64,000 bases of DNA from positions 52,656 through 116,655 of the forward strand of contig NZ_LT635781.1 in assembly GCF_900128425.1 (NCBI RefSeq), written 5' to 3'. The notes under the pieces were generated by a model. The model did not search any database. It had not been told where the DNA came from and worked only from the letters and a program-made list of their open reading frames with translations. Origin of the DNA: Anaerococcus urinomassiliensis. GTDB lineage: Bacteria; Bacillota; Clostridia; Tissierellales; Peptoniphilaceae. The position numbers and the translations under genes were made by a program. Numbering within the stretch: position 1 is the first letter of the stretch; every line of letters starts with the position of its first letter. Positions 34,439 to 44,008 of this stretch are shown here, one piece after another.

Positions 34439-35839
34439 ATGAAAAAGAAAGTTACTTCATTACTAATGAGCTTAATGCTCTCATTGTTTGTTTTAACTGC
34501 TTGTGGCAACAATGGCCAAGAAGCTAAGGAAGGCGCAGAAAACAAAGCGCAAACAGAGGAAACTGCAGAAAGTACAGAAGAGGAAACTGCAGAAAAGACA
34601 GAAGAAAAAGAAAATGCTGACCAAGAAGCAGATGCTGAGGAAGCTAAAGAGGATGCTGATGCAAAAGATGACAATGCATCAGGCGAAACCACAGAAATAG
34701 TATTCTGGCATGCAATGGGTGGTGGCCAAGGTGAAGCTTTGGAAAAATTGGTAAAACAATTTGAAGAAGAAAACCCAAACATCAAAGTTAACCTACAAAA
34801 CCAAGGTAACTACGGAGATCTTAACCAAATCTTAGTTGCAACTATGCAATCACCACAAGACTTGCCAACCATTACTCAAGCATATCCTGACTGGATGTTA
34901 CAATTTGAAAGCGCAGATCTTGTAACAGACCTTACAGATATGGTAAATGGCGAAAATGGCATCGAAGATTACGAGGACATCCTTCCAGGTGTTCGTGAAG
35001 AAATCGAAGAAGATGGCAAGATTATGGGACTTCCATTTAACAAATCTACAGAAGTTTTCTGGTATAACAAAACTATGTTTGATGAACTAGGACTTGAAGT
35101 ACCAACAAATTATGAAGAGTTAGAAGAAGTTTCTAAAAAAATCAAAGAAGAAAAAGGCATACCAGGAGTTGGATTCGATTCACTCCCTAACTACTATGCA
35201 ACATACATGCACAACAATGGCGTAGAAATGGACAAAGATCTTGATGTAGCAGGCGAAAAATCAGTTGAAGCTGTAGACTACTATCAAAGAGGTATAAAAG
35301 ACGGATATTTTAGAATAGCCGGAACTGACCAATATATGTCAGGCCCATTTGCCAATGAACAAGTAGGAGCTTACATCGGTTCAAATGCTGGTGAAGTTTA
35401 TGTAAAAGATGGGGTAGAAGGCAAATTTGAATACGAAGCTGCACCTTATCCAGCAGAATCTAGCGTACAACAAGGTACAAATATCTACATGTTTGAAAAC
35501 GCAAGCGAAGAAGAAAAGAAGGCTGCTTTTGAATTTTTGAAATTCTTAGTATCAAAAGAAAGTCAAATCCAATTCGCTCTTGACACTGGATATATGCCAG
35601 CAAGAACAAGCGCTGTTGAAGATAGCAAGTACAAAGATAGCGACTCAGCTATAGCAAAAATCCTAGCTGACGCAACCAAAAACTTATATTCTAGACCACT
35701 TGCACCAGGCAGCCAACAAGCATATAACGACATAGGATCAACACTAGAACAAATCCTATCAAACCCAGATGCAGATATTAAAGCAGAACTTGAAGCTTTT
35801 GCTCCACAATATCAATCAGACTTTTCTGATGCAAACTAA
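34439..35839 (+). CDS. Carbohydrate ABC solute-binding lipoprotein (UgpB-like)
   Basis: 466 residues from the ATG at 34439 (AAAGGAGATTTT upstream). Lipobox LTAC, then an unusually acidic, Ala/Glu/Lys-rich linker of about 55 residues, then a group-1 extracellular solute-binding domain (about 82 onward; FWHAMGGGQGEALEKLVKQF, FNKSTEVFWYNKTMFDELG). The opening FWHAMGG is typical of UgpB-type glycerol-3-phosphate binding proteins but also occurs in oligosaccharide binders. Delivers cargo to the two permeases just upstream. The linker probably spans the thick cell wall. Confidence 0.88.
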   Translation: MKKKVTSLLMSLMLSLFVLTACGNNGQEAKEGAENKAQTEETAESTEEETAEKTEEKENADQEADAEEAKEDADAKDDNASGETTEIVFWHAMGGGQGEALEKLVKQFEEENPNIKVNLQNQGNYGDLNQILVATMQSPQDLPTITQAYPDWMLQFESADLVTDLTDMVNGENGIEDYEDILPGVREEIEEDGKIMGLPFNKSTEVFWYNKTMFDELGLEVPTNYEELEEVSKKIKEEKGIPGVGFDSLPNYYATYMHNNGVEMDKDLDVAGEKSVEAVDYYQRGIKDGYFRIAGTDQYMSGPFANEQVGAYIGSNAGEVYVKDGVEGKFEYEAAPYPAESSVQQGTNIYMFENASEEEKKAAFEFLKFLVSKESQIQFALDTGYMPARTSAVEDSKYKDSDSAIAKILADATKNLYSRPLAPGSQQAYNDIGSTLEQILSNPDADIKAELEAFAPQYQSDFSDAN

Positions 35840-35853
35840 CTAATATCATTATG

Positions 35854-35882
35854 ACTTCCAGGATTATCCTGGGAGTTTTTTT
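35854..35882 (+). terminator. Terminator of ABC operon 1
   Basis: ACTTCCAGGA-tta-TCCTGGGAGT followed by TTTTTTT. Confidence 0.85.
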
Positions 35883-35950
35883 ATGTTTATAAATAAAAAA
35901 TACTAATTATACGTTTATGCGAAAATTTAGAATAAATATTTTATAATGTG

Positions 35951-35978
35951 TTGACAAAATATCCCTAAATGTTATACT
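35951..35978 (+). promoter_or_regulatory. Promoter of C69 dipeptidase gene
   Basis: TTGACA (35951-35956), 16-bp spacer, TATACT (35973-35978). Confidence 0.7.
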
Positions 35979-35991
35979 TTATTTAGAACTA

Positions 35992-36005
35992 TGAAAACGA
36001 CATCA
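35992..36005 (+). promoter_or_regulatory. cre-like operator before C69 dipeptidase
   Basis: TGAAAACGACATCA matches the CcpA cre consensus TGWAANCGNTNWCA at all constrained positions but one. It lies just downstream of the -10, where binding would block transcription. The core ATGAAAACG recurs at the two sugar-transporter promoters in this window. Confidence 0.45.
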
Positions 36006-36028
36006 TTAGTAGTTTTAAGGGAGGAAAT

Positions 36029-37807
36029 ATGAAAAAATTTCATAAAATAATGAATATTGGTCTAGCATCAATGCTGGTATTCTCAATGACAACACCAGTA
36101 TTTGCTTGTACAGGTCTATATGTAGGAAGCGAAGAGTCTGAAAACGGTAGTACATACTATGGTAGAAGTGAGGACTTAAATGACAATCAAACCAAAATCT
36201 TTGGTATTTCTGAAGAAAAGGAATACAAAGAAGGCACAATGTACAAAGATGCCGATGGTTTTGAAATGGAAATGCCAGAAGAAACTTACAAATATACATA
36301 TGTAAGAGATTCAAATAAAGCAACTCCAGAACCAGTTGACCAAAATGGCAATGTAGTTGGTCAAGCTTATGGAGCAGTAGGTGTTAACGAACACGGTGTT
36401 GGAATGACAGCGACCGTTTCCACATATTACAATGAAAAGGCTAAAGAAGCTGACCCACTAGTAGATGGTGGATTTACAGAAGTTTCTCTAGAAAGTGTAA
36501 CTTTAGGTAAATCTAAAACTGCTAGAGAAGGTATAGAAAATATAGCAAAAATCATAGATGAACACGGAGCTGGTGAAAATAACTCCCTAATGATTGGTGA
36601 TGGTAACGAAGTTTGGCACATGGATATCCTATCTGGTCACCAATATGTAGCTATTAAGATGCCAAAAGACAAGGTAGTAGTTCAACCAAATATGTTCGTA
36701 ATGAGAGGCGTTGACCTTAACGATACAGAAAATGTTATCTATTCAAAAGGCCTTATGGACTTAGCTGAGAAGAACGGTTTCTTAGTAAAAGATGAGAATG
36801 GCAATATAGATATAACGAGAACTTATGCAGCAGAAGTTGCAAAAGGATCTCAAACAAGATATTGGCAAGGACTAACCTACATCAATCCAGAACTTACAAA
36901 AGATCTTAAAGTAGAAGATATCACAAATGATTCTGGTAACGTAGATATGTTTAGAGATGCTAACAGAAAGCTTACAACTCTTGAAGTTCTAAATACCCTA
37001 AAACAAAGAGGAATCGGAACAGAATACGACTCTACAAAAGATCCAAAAGTTTACCCAATAGGCAACAAAAACCAAATGGAAGTTCACGTTCTAGAACAAC
37101 GTAAAAATATGCCAAAAGAACTTGCTACACTTCAATGGTTAGGAATCGCAGATGCATCATACACAATCTTTGTTCCATACTATGCAGCAATGATTAACGA
37201 TGTTCACGAAAAATATAAACCAGAAGTAACAAAAGTTGGCGATGACAACTTTAACGGTCTATTTAACGAACTAAACACTCTTGGTATGTCAAATTATGAC
37301 CTTGACCTAGATTCTGGTATGCAAGCTTATATAGAAAAAGTTCAACAATCTATAATTGATCAACAAAAAGATGTTGATGCACAAATGCTAAAACTTCTAA
37401 ACGAAAATCCAGAACTAGCTAGCCAAAAAGCAACAGATATATCAATAAATCTTGCAGATCAAGTATATAATATTATGTCCAAATTTAGAGACGAAGTAAA
37501 AGCTTATATTGAAAATGGCGATCACAGCAAACCATTTGCAGTAAGTAAAGAGCTTTTAGCTATGCTTCCAAACTACAAATTTGACAAAGATCAACAAGAA
37601 GCTATAAAAGAAATAGAAAAAGAAGTTACTGAAAATGCAAAAAATACTAAACAAGGCCAACAAAAACAAACAAAAGCCGCAGTAACAAACAAACAAGCTA
37701 CTACAAACAACCCAAAAACAGGTATTATGGGAATTTCTAGTATTGCTCTATTATTAGCTGGCTCAGCAAGCGCATTAGCTTATACAAATAAAAAAGAAAA
37801 CAAATAA
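36029..37807 (+). CDS. Wall-anchored C69-family dipeptidase
   Basis: 592 residues. Signal peptide ending PVFA directly before CTGLYVG, so processing would expose the N-terminal nucleophile Cys of an Ntn-hydrolase, as in Lactobacillus PepD-type dipeptidases. The C69 domain runs to about residue 400 (YYGRSEDLNDNQ, GVGMTATVSTYYN, EVWHMDILSGHQ), followed by a helical region (about 420-540), a Gln/Lys-rich linker and a C-terminal sorting signal NPKTG, hydrophobic stretch and KKENK tail. Hence an extracellular, surface-attached peptidase, likely supplying amino acids. RBS AGGGAGG; single-gene transcript with its own terminator. Confidence 0.9.
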   Translation: MKKFHKIMNIGLASMLVFSMTTPVFACTGLYVGSEESENGSTYYGRSEDLNDNQTKIFGISEEKEYKEGTMYKDADGFEMEMPEETYKYTYVRDSNKATPEPVDQNGNVVGQAYGAVGVNEHGVGMTATVSTYYNEKAKEADPLVDGGFTEVSLESVTLGKSKTAREGIENIAKIIDEHGAGENNSLMIGDGNEVWHMDILSGHQYVAIKMPKDKVVVQPNMFVMRGVDLNDTENVIYSKGLMDLAEKNGFLVKDENGNIDITRTYAAEVAKGSQTRYWQGLTYINPELTKDLKVEDITNDSGNVDMFRDANRKLTTLEVLNTLKQRGIGTEYDSTKDPKVYPIGNKNQMEVHVLEQRKNMPKELATLQWLGIADASYTIFVPYYAAMINDVHEKYKPEVTKVGDDNFNGLFNELNTLGMSNYDLDLDSGMQAYIEKVQQSIIDQQKDVDAQMLKLLNENPELASQKATDISINLADQVYNIMSKFRDEVKAYIENGDHSKPFAVSKELLAMLPNYKFDKDQQEAIKEIEKEVTENAKNTKQGQQKQTKAAVTNKQATTNNPKTGIMGISSIALLLAGSASALAYTNKKENK

Positions 37808-37820
37808 TATAAGCTTAAGA

Positions 37821-37853
37821 CTCCAGGAGAAATCCTGGAGCCTTTATTTTTTT
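37821..37853 (+). terminator. Terminator after C69 dipeptidase
   Basis: CTCCAGGA-gaaa-TCCTGGAG followed by CCTTTATTTTTTT. Confidence 0.85.
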
Positions 37854-37934
37854 GCAAAATTTTAGCTTGAAAATTTAATAGAGAATTGTAAAATAAAAAT
37901 AAGAATCTATTGATTCTATTTTTTAAAAAGAAAA

Positions 37935-37959
37935 GGTCAGAGATAGTCAAAAGGTCAGA
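37935..37959 (+). promoter_or_regulatory. CtsR operator
   Basis: Three heptads GGTCAGA (37935-37941), AGTCAAA (37945-37951) and GGTCAGA (37953-37959). The first two have the 3-bp spacing of the CtsR box; the third is added almost directly. A TTGACT -35-like sequence (37968-37973) follows at once. It indicates autoregulation of the operon. Confidence 0.8.
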
Positions 37960-38008
37960 CTTTTTTATTGACTTTTAAAATAAGACATTTAAGAAAGATG
38001 GTGAATAT

Positions 38009-38470
38009 ATGGCAGGTCTTACATCTGATATAGAAAAATTTTTGAAGGCATTACTAGAAGAATCCACCGATGGTATGCTTGAGATTGGGAGAAATGATTT
38101 GGCCATGCAATTTGATTGTGCACCTAGTCAAATAAATTACGTTTTATCTACTAGATTTACTCCTCATAACGGGTATCTAATAGAAAGCAAACGTGGTGGA
38201 AATGGGTTTATAAAGATAATTACCATAGTTGAAGAAGATAATTATATATCTTATTTGATTAAAAACTTAAATGAACAAATGACTGAAGCAAGTGCTGATA
38301 TTTTGTTCATGGACTTATATAAGAAAAAGTACTTTACTAGGGATGAATTTTTGATGGCAAAATATGCCACAAGCGACAAGGCTCTTTCTAGGATAGAAGC
38401 AAAAAGTAGAAATAGCCTTAGGTCAGATATAATAAAAAACATCCTTTTGAGTGTACTAGCAAGGAGTTAA
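38009..38470 (+). CDS. ctsR: Heat-shock repressor CtsR
   Basis: 153 residues. N-terminal winged helix with SDIEKFLKALLE, FDCAPSQINYVLSTRFT and the wing KRGGNGFIKI, whose Arg contacts DNA and is the residue phosphorylated by McsB in relatives. A helical dimerisation domain follows. It represses the operon through the three heptads upstream. The RBS is weak (GATGGTG), perhaps limiting repressor level. Confidence 0.94.
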   Translation: MAGLTSDIEKFLKALLEESTDGMLEIGRNDLAMQFDCAPSQINYVLSTRFTPHNGYLIESKRGGNGFIKIITIVEEDNYISYLIKNLNEQMTEASADILFMDLYKKKYFTRDEFLMAKYATSDKALSRIEAKSRNSLRSDIIKNILLSVLARS

Positions 38471-38472
38471 TT

Positions 38473-39054
38473 ATGAAATGTGAAAGATGCGGAAAAGATG
38501 CTAGCCTCAGTGTTAAGGCTATAGTAAATGGCTACGAACACAATTTCTACCTTTGTGAGGACTGTATAAAACACTATACAGAATTTACAGGAGAAGATGT
38601 TTCTGATGGTAAATTTCACAAAATCAACCTTAACAGTGCAAATTTAGAGTCCTTACTCCAACAATTTGTGCCTGGCTTAGACGATATTATAGATAATTAT
38701 TATGAATATAAATACAATTTGAACAATCACGCCTTTAGTTTTATGGAAGGCTTAAAGCAAAATACTTGCCCAAATTGTGGTAACTTAGAATCAAATATCA
38801 AGGCCGGAATCTTTGGCTGCAGCGAATGCTACAAGCTTTCTGATAAACTTACCAACAAGATATTGAAAACTTATAATAACTTTGATACCTACACTGGCAA
38901 GATGCCAAAGGCAGAAAGGGAGTTTAAGGAAGTAGCCCTAGAGATTAAAAATTTGCAAGAAAAACTCAAACAATCAGTAGAGACCGAAGATTATGAACAA
39001 GCAGCTGATCTAAAAGAACGCATAGATGACTTGAATATGAAGGTGAAAAGTTGA
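38473..39054 (+). CDS. mcsA: McsA, zinc-finger activator
   Basis: 193 residues. Four CxxC pairs (CERCGK, CEDCIK, CPNCGN, CSECYK) form two zinc-binding units, and a C-terminal UVR motif (about 155-190, EDYEQAADLKERIDDLN) is present. In Bacillus it activates the arginine kinase McsB and modulates CtsR. Starts 2 bp after ctsR; its stop overlaps the TTG start of mcsB. Confidence 0.92.
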   Translation: MKCERCGKDASLSVKAIVNGYEHNFYLCEDCIKHYTEFTGEDVSDGKFHKINLNSANLESLLQQFVPGLDDIIDNYYEYKYNLNNHAFSFMEGLKQNTCPNCGNLESNIKAGIFGCSECYKLSDKLTNKILKTYNNFDTYTGKMPKAEREFKEVALEIKNLQEKLKQSVETEDYEQAADLKERIDDLNMKVKS

Positions 39055-40037
39055 TAGAATACGCAAAAGATATCATTTTAAACTCAAATATATCTATCAG
39101 AAGAAATATAAAGGGCTTTGATTTCCCAACAACTATTACCTATGACGACAGCCTTAGGATAGTGGAGATGCTAAAGGACATTTACCCTGGCCAAGTGCTT
39201 TTATTGGCAGAAATAGATGATGATACCAAAAATAAACTTATAAATGATATGGTATTATCAGAAGATTGCGATAATAAACTTGCCCAAATTGCCCTAGTTT
39301 TTAAGGATGATTATATATTAACAATAAATGACAGGGACCATATTGGGATCAATGTAAGAAATTTTGAGATGAATATCAAAAAAGCTTACAAGATAGCCTT
39401 GGAAGTGGAAAAAGAATTGGACGAGAAAATAGAATTTGCCTTTTCTCCAGAATATGGCTACCTTACAAGTGATGGCAGAAATGCTGGGTCAGGAGTTGAG
39501 GCAAGGCTTAAGATGTTCCTATTTGGCCTAGTTGATCCAGAAGAATCATATTTTGGATTCAAGCAAGCTATGATGACCCAAGCCATGTATGCCACAAAAT
39601 ATATACCAAAATATTACGACAAATACGTTGATGATATATATTTGGTCAAAAACTTTGGCAACTACAGGCCAGATATGGACCAATACATTGAAACTATGGA
39701 AGAAAATATTGATAGTCTAGTCAGAAATGAAAGAAGATTTAGAAGAGATTATCAAATATTAAATAAGATTTCTGATGATGATATTATAGAAGAGATAAAT
39801 ATTTCTTTAAATAACTTAAATAGTGAAAAGCTCATATCGCTTAACACTATTGCAAGGGAGCTTTATAAGCTAAAGAAATACAACAACCTAGGTTTTAATA
39901 CAGATTTGACAAACAATGAAATAGATTATCTGATATTTAACCTAACTAAGGATAGATATAAGGGGAAAAAGGATCCCCAAAGGATAGAGTTTCTAAACTC
40001 ATATATGAAGGAGAGGCAATGGAAGCTAACAGATTAA
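39051..40037 (+). CDS. mcsB: McsB-like protein with degenerate kinase active site
   Basis: 328 residues from a TTG overlapping the mcsA stop (RBS AAGGTG). Position, length and motifs such as RRNIKGFDFPTTITY and FAFSPEYGYLTS identify it as McsB, the protein-arginine kinase. Key family motifs are changed: NEEDHIR is NDRDHIG (residues 93-99), CPTNxGTGxR is DGRNAGSGVE (141-150), and the C-terminal RDxxRA phospho-arginine receptor motif is not seen. It may be catalytically dead and act only as adaptor, or represent a diverged kinase. The comparison rests on remembered Bacillus motifs, not an alignment. Confidence 0.8.
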   Translation: MIEYAKDIILNSNISIRRNIKGFDFPTTITYDDSLRIVEMLKDIYPGQVLLLAEIDDDTKNKLINDMVLSEDCDNKLAQIALVFKDDYILTINDRDHIGINVRNFEMNIKKAYKIALEVEKELDEKIEFAFSPEYGYLTSDGRNAGSGVEARLKMFLFGLVDPEESYFGFKQAMMTQAMYATKYIPKYYDKYVDDIYLVKNFGNYRPDMDQYIETMEENIDSLVRNERRFRRDYQILNKISDDDIIEEINISLNNLNSEKLISLNTIARELYKLKKYNNLGFNTDLTNNEIDYLIFNLTKDRYKGKKDPQRIEFLNSYMKERQWKLTD

Positions 40038-42463
40038 ACAAATTAACCCAACAAGCAAGGCGAGAAAGCTACTCCTTAAACCATGATTATATAGGTAGCG
40101 AACACTTGCTCCTTGCCCTAATGAAGACAGGTTCAGTTGCTACAAAGGCCCTAGAAAAAGCAGGTGCAAACTACGACCTGCTTCGCCAAGTTGTGATAAA
40201 TAACATCGGCAAGGGTCAAGCAATCAGACCTGCAACAGAATATAGCAAAAAAGTCAGACAAATTTTTGAACTAGCAAGGCTCAATGCCACAAGGTATGGT
40301 TCAGTATCTGCTGGAGAAGAAAATGTCCTATTTGCAATACTTGCAGATGACGATAGCCTTACAAACATAATGTTTCTACTATCAGGAGTAGAAAAAGAAC
40401 AAGTAAAAAACAATTTAAAGGCCTTATTAAGAGAAGAAAACAAGGATGATGGACAAAGTGAAGACTTGTCAGAAAATGTGACCAAATATGCTATAAACCT
40501 CAACAAGGAAGCCGAAAAAAATAAAATTGACCCAGTAATAGGCAGAGATAAGGAAATAGAAAGACTTATCCAGATTTTAATGCGTAGAACAAAAAACAAT
40601 CCTATTTTGATTGGTGAGCCTGGAGTAGGTAAAACAGCCATATCAGAAGGCTTGGCCCAAAGGATAGTAACGGGTCTTGTGCCAAGAATTATGGCAAATA
40701 AGAAAGTTTTGTCCCTAGATATGGCATCAATGATAGCAGGAACCAAATACCGTGGGGACTTTGAAGAAAGGCTTAAAAAACTCTTTGACGAGCTAGAAGA
40801 TCACGATGATATTATATTATTCATAGACGAATTCCACATGGTGCTAGGAGCAGGTGCGGCAGAAGGATCAATGGATGCAGCAAATATCCTAAAACCAATC
40901 CTTGCCAAGGGCGATATCCAAATAATTGGAGCAACTACTATAGAAGAATACAGAAAATACGTAGAAAAAGACTCAGCCCTAACCCGCCGAATGCAACCAA
41001 TCCAAGTTGACGAGCCATCCTTGGAAGATAGTAGAAAGATCATTCGTGGTATCAAGGATAAGTACGAAGACCACCATGGTGTGGAGATCACAGATGAAGC
41101 CATAGATGCTGCAGTTGAGCTAACAGACAGATACATCAACGATAGGTACCTGCCAGATAAGGCAATAGATGTCATAGATGAGGCCATGAGTAAGGTTAGG
41201 ATAACAACCTACCAAGAAGAAGAAACTGACAAAAAGCCAGAAGATAGGATTGATGAGCTCATAGGTCAAAAGGAACAAGCAGTTAGAGACCAAGACTTTG
41301 AAAAAGCTGCAGAACTAAGAGATATTATAAACCAAGCCAAATTTGACCTAGAGGCAGAAAGAGAAAAGAAAAACAAGGAAAAGCCAAATAAATTTATAGG
41401 CTACGATGACATAGCAAGCATAGTTGCATCCTGGTCCAAGGTTCCAGTAACAAAGCTAACTGAAGATGAAAAAGAAAAATATGCAAATCTCGATACAGCT
41501 ATGAAAGGAACTGTCATAGGCCAAGATGAAGCTATAAAATCAGTAGCCCATGCCATAAAAAGAGCAAGAGTTGGCCTAAAAGATCCATCAAAACCAATAG
41601 GTTCATTTATATTTGTAGGGCCAACAGGTGTTGGAAAAACCTACCTGGCAAAGACTCTAGCAGCTAATATCTTTGGATCAGAAGACCACCTAATACGCAT
41701 GGACATGAGTGAATATATGGAAAAATTTGCCGTATCTCGTCTAGTGGGTTCTCCTCCAGGATATGTAGGTTATGAAGAAGGTGGACAACTAACAGAGCAA
41801 GTTAGAAACCATCCATATTCTGTAATACTCTTTGATGAGATAGAAAAGGCCCACCCAGATATTTTCAATCTACTCCTACAAATCCTAGATGATGGCAGAC
41901 TTACAGATGGTCAAGGCCGCACAGTGGACTTTAAAAATACTATCATAATTATGACAAGTAATGTAGGCGTATCAAGTCTTAACCAAAAGCAAACTATAGG
42001 TTTTGAAACTGGCAATGTTGAAGATAAAAATAAGGATAGAACCAAAGAAATCATAGAAGGCGAAGTAAAAGAAGCCTTTGCTCCAGAGTTTCTAAATAGG
42101 CTAGATGAAGTGATAATGTTTAACCCACTAAGCGAGGAAAACATAGGAGAAATCACAAGTCTCATGCTAGATAAGACTCGTGATAGGCTAAATAACATCG
42201 ACATAGACATAGAATATGACAAAGAAGTCGTAAAACTTCTTGCCAAAGAAGGATTCAACGACGAATATGGAGCAAGACCACTAGAACGCCACATCACAAA
42301 GATGATAGAAGATAGACTTGCAGAAGATATCCTTGATGGCAAGCTAGATAGGGATGCTGTAATAAAACTTAGTGTAAAAGATGAAGAACTTCATTTTGAA
42401 AATATAGAAAAAAAGCCAGCAGAAAATCTAGAAGAAAATATGGCCACTCAAACAATAGAATAG
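40019..42463 (+). CDS. clpC: ATP-dependent Clp protease ATPase subunit ClpC
   Basis: 814 residues. Double Clp-N domain (1-145), AAA1 with Walker [10 protein letters not shown] at 199-207 and sensor [12 protein letters not shown], a middle domain with a UVR motif (about 415-450, [15 protein letters not shown]), AAA2 with GPTGVGKT and [18 protein letters not shown], and a C-terminal D2-small domain. It unfolds substrates for ClpP. Starts inside the mcsB 3' end (19-bp overlap), the last gene of the CtsR operon, and ends at a strong terminator. Confidence 0.96.
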   Translation: MEANRLNKLTQQARRESYSLNHDYIGSEHLLLALMKTGSVATKALEKAGANYDLLRQVVINNIGKGQAIRPATEYSKKVRQIFELARLNATRYGSVSAGEENVLFAILADDDSLTNIMFLLSGVEKEQVKNNLKALLREENKDDGQSEDLSENVTKYAINLNKEAEKNKIDPVIGRDKEIERLIQILMRRTKNNPILIGEPGVGKTAISEGLAQRIVTGLVPRIMANKKVLSLDMASMIAGTKYRGDFEERLKKLFDELEDHDDIILFIDEFHMVLGAGAAEGSMDAANILKPILAKGDIQIIGATTIEEYRKYVEKDSALTRRMQPIQVDEPSLEDSRKIIRGIKDKYEDHHGVEITDEAIDAAVELTDRYINDRYLPDKAIDVIDEAMSKVRITTYQEEETDKKPEDRIDELIGQKEQAVRDQDFEKAAELRDIINQAKFDLEAEREKKNKEKPNKFIGYDDIASIVASWSKVPVTKLTEDEKEKYANLDTAMKGTVIGQDEAIKSVAHAIKRARVGLKDPSKPIGSFIFVGPTGVGKTYLAKTLAANIFGSEDHLIRMDMSEYMEKFAVSRLVGSPPGYVGYEEGGQLTEQVRNHPYSVILFDEIEKAHPDIFNLLLQILDDGRLTDGQGRTVDFKNTIIIMTSNVGVSSLNQKQTIGFETGNVEDKNKDRTKEIIEGEVKEAFAPEFLNRLDEVIMFNPLSEENIGEITSLMLDKTRDRLNNIDIDIEYDKEVVKLLAKEGFNDEYGARPLERHITKMIEDRLAEDILDGKLDRDAVIKLSVKDEELHFENIEKKPAENLEENMATQTIE

Positions 42464-42476
42464 TTCCTAATGATAT

Positions 42477-42501
42477 AAAACCGTCATATGACGGTTTTTT
42501 T
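42477..42501 (+). terminator. Terminator of ctsR-clpC operon
   Basis: Perfect palindrome AAAACCGTCATATGACGGTTTT followed by further T. Confidence 0.85.
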
Positions 42502-42536
42502 AAATGAAAATTTGTTAACAAAGCTAAAATATGATA

Positions 42537-42586
42537 TTGACTATTTTCCCAATATTATTTATAATATGAATACAATAACGTTTTCA
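42537..42586 (+). promoter_or_regulatory. Promoter and operator of maltose-type operon
   Basis: TTGACT (42537-42542), 17-bp spacer, TATAAT (42560-42565), near consensus. Just downstream, CAATAACGTTTTCA (42573-42586) is, on the minus strand, a cre/LacI-family-like TGAAAACGTTATTG matching the cre consensus at 12 of 14 positions. AAGGAGGAAT follows at 42591-42600. Confidence 0.65.
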
Positions 42587-42603
42587 TTTTAAGGAGGAAT
42601 TAT

Positions 42604-43964
42604 ATGAAAAATGCTATTAAAGTTTTATGGCACTAAGCCTTGCCTTTGTATTGACAGCTTGTGGTGGCGGCAAAAAAGCTGACGCACCAGCTGATAGTAA
42701 AGAAGCAGGAGAAAACACAGAAGTAACAGAAACGGCAGAAGTTAACGAAGACATTGCTGGCACACTTTCTGTACAAGTAGAAGAAGCTTGGCTTCCACAC
42801 TATGAAAAAGCAGCTGAAAGAGTTAAGGAAAAATATCCAAATGCTGAAATAGAATTTAAGACAATTGGTGCTTTTGACCACCTTGATATCATAGATTCTA
42901 CAGATGCTACAAACGAAGATGTAGCTGATCTTTTTGCTATTCCAGCTGATAGACTTTATGGTCTTGTAGGCAATGATATTCTAGCAGCAGTTGATTCTCA
43001 AAAACTACAAAAAGAAATCGGTGGTTGGGACAACTTTGATGATGGTATCGGTGGAAACTTCAATATCGATGGTGAATATTTTGCTTTCCCATACAATATC
43101 GAATCTCTAATTACCTATGTAAACACAGCAAACGCTGAAGAAAAAGGAATCAACCCAGACGATCCAATAGAAATTGACGATGTTGCTGACGAATCTACAG
43201 TACTATTCCCACTATTTGACGCTTGGTATGGTGTAGCTGCAACAAACTCATCAAATATCGAACTTCTTGGCAAGGGTGAAGATGGTGCATTATTTACAGA
43301 TATGACCAAAGACTTCTCAGAACTAGAAGAAGAAAAACAAGCAACATTCAAGGGACTATATGAATATTGGAAAAAACACAGCGAAGCCAACACACCTTTA
43401 TTTGACCCAGATGCTGGTTGGGCATATATAGACGAAACATTTAAAACTGGCAACGGTGGTGTTGTTCGTATAGGTGGTGCATGGGATGCAGCTACAATCA
43501 GCGAACAAGCTGGCGAAGGCAACCTACAAATAAGCCCAATAGGTCACATTACCCTAGCAGGCAAACCACTTGCTCACTGGCAAGGTGGATGGGGACTATC
43601 AATGAATGCTCGTATCGAAGGCGATGAAGCAAAAACAGCTATAGCAGAAGAAATGATCAAACAAATAGTTAACCCAGAATACGCAGTAGACCTATTCAAA
43701 GCTACAGGCAAGATTCTAGAAAATGTTGAAGCTAAGACATATGAAGAAAGCGACCTTCCAGATTCTGATAAAGAGATTATCTCAGCTACAATCGAATCTT
43801 ACAACAATTCACCAGCAAGACCTCTATTTAGAGAATGGGGAGATGTTTGGGACACATACAAGAACGCTGTTCTATCTTGGAACTCAACAAAACCTGCAAA
43901 CGAAGAAGAAGCTTACAACCAACTAAAATCATCATTTGAAGCAATGATGGCAAACTTCAATTAA
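42604..43964 (+). CDS. Maltose-type solute-binding lipoprotein, frameshifted in signal peptide
   Basis: The ATG at 42604 has a perfect RBS but reads MKNAIKVLWH then stop. Adding one base in the A3 or T4 run at 42618-42626 would give MKNAIK(S/V)FMALSLAFVLTACGGG, an ideal lipoprotein signal. As written, only a start at 42627 (445 residues, weak RBS, overlapping that stop) is open, lacking the basic n-region. The rest is a full group-1 binding protein (LSVQVEEAWLPHYEKAAERVKEKYP, FAFPYNIESLITYVN, GKPLAHWQGGWGLSMNA) of MalE type that would serve the permeases downstream. Confidence 0.85.
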
Positions 43965-43973
43965 AGATAGGAA

Positions 43974-44003
43974 AAAGGGGCCAAGCAATTGGCCTTTTTC
44001 TTA
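43974..44003 (+). terminator. Attenuating hairpin after malE
   Basis: AAAAAGGGGCCAAGC with partly complementary ATTGGCCTTTTTC: AAAGGCCAAT-type pairing followed by T-rich sequence. Binding-protein genes are often followed by such partial terminators so that malE is expressed more than the permeases. Confidence 0.5.
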
Positions 44004-44008
44004 CATTT

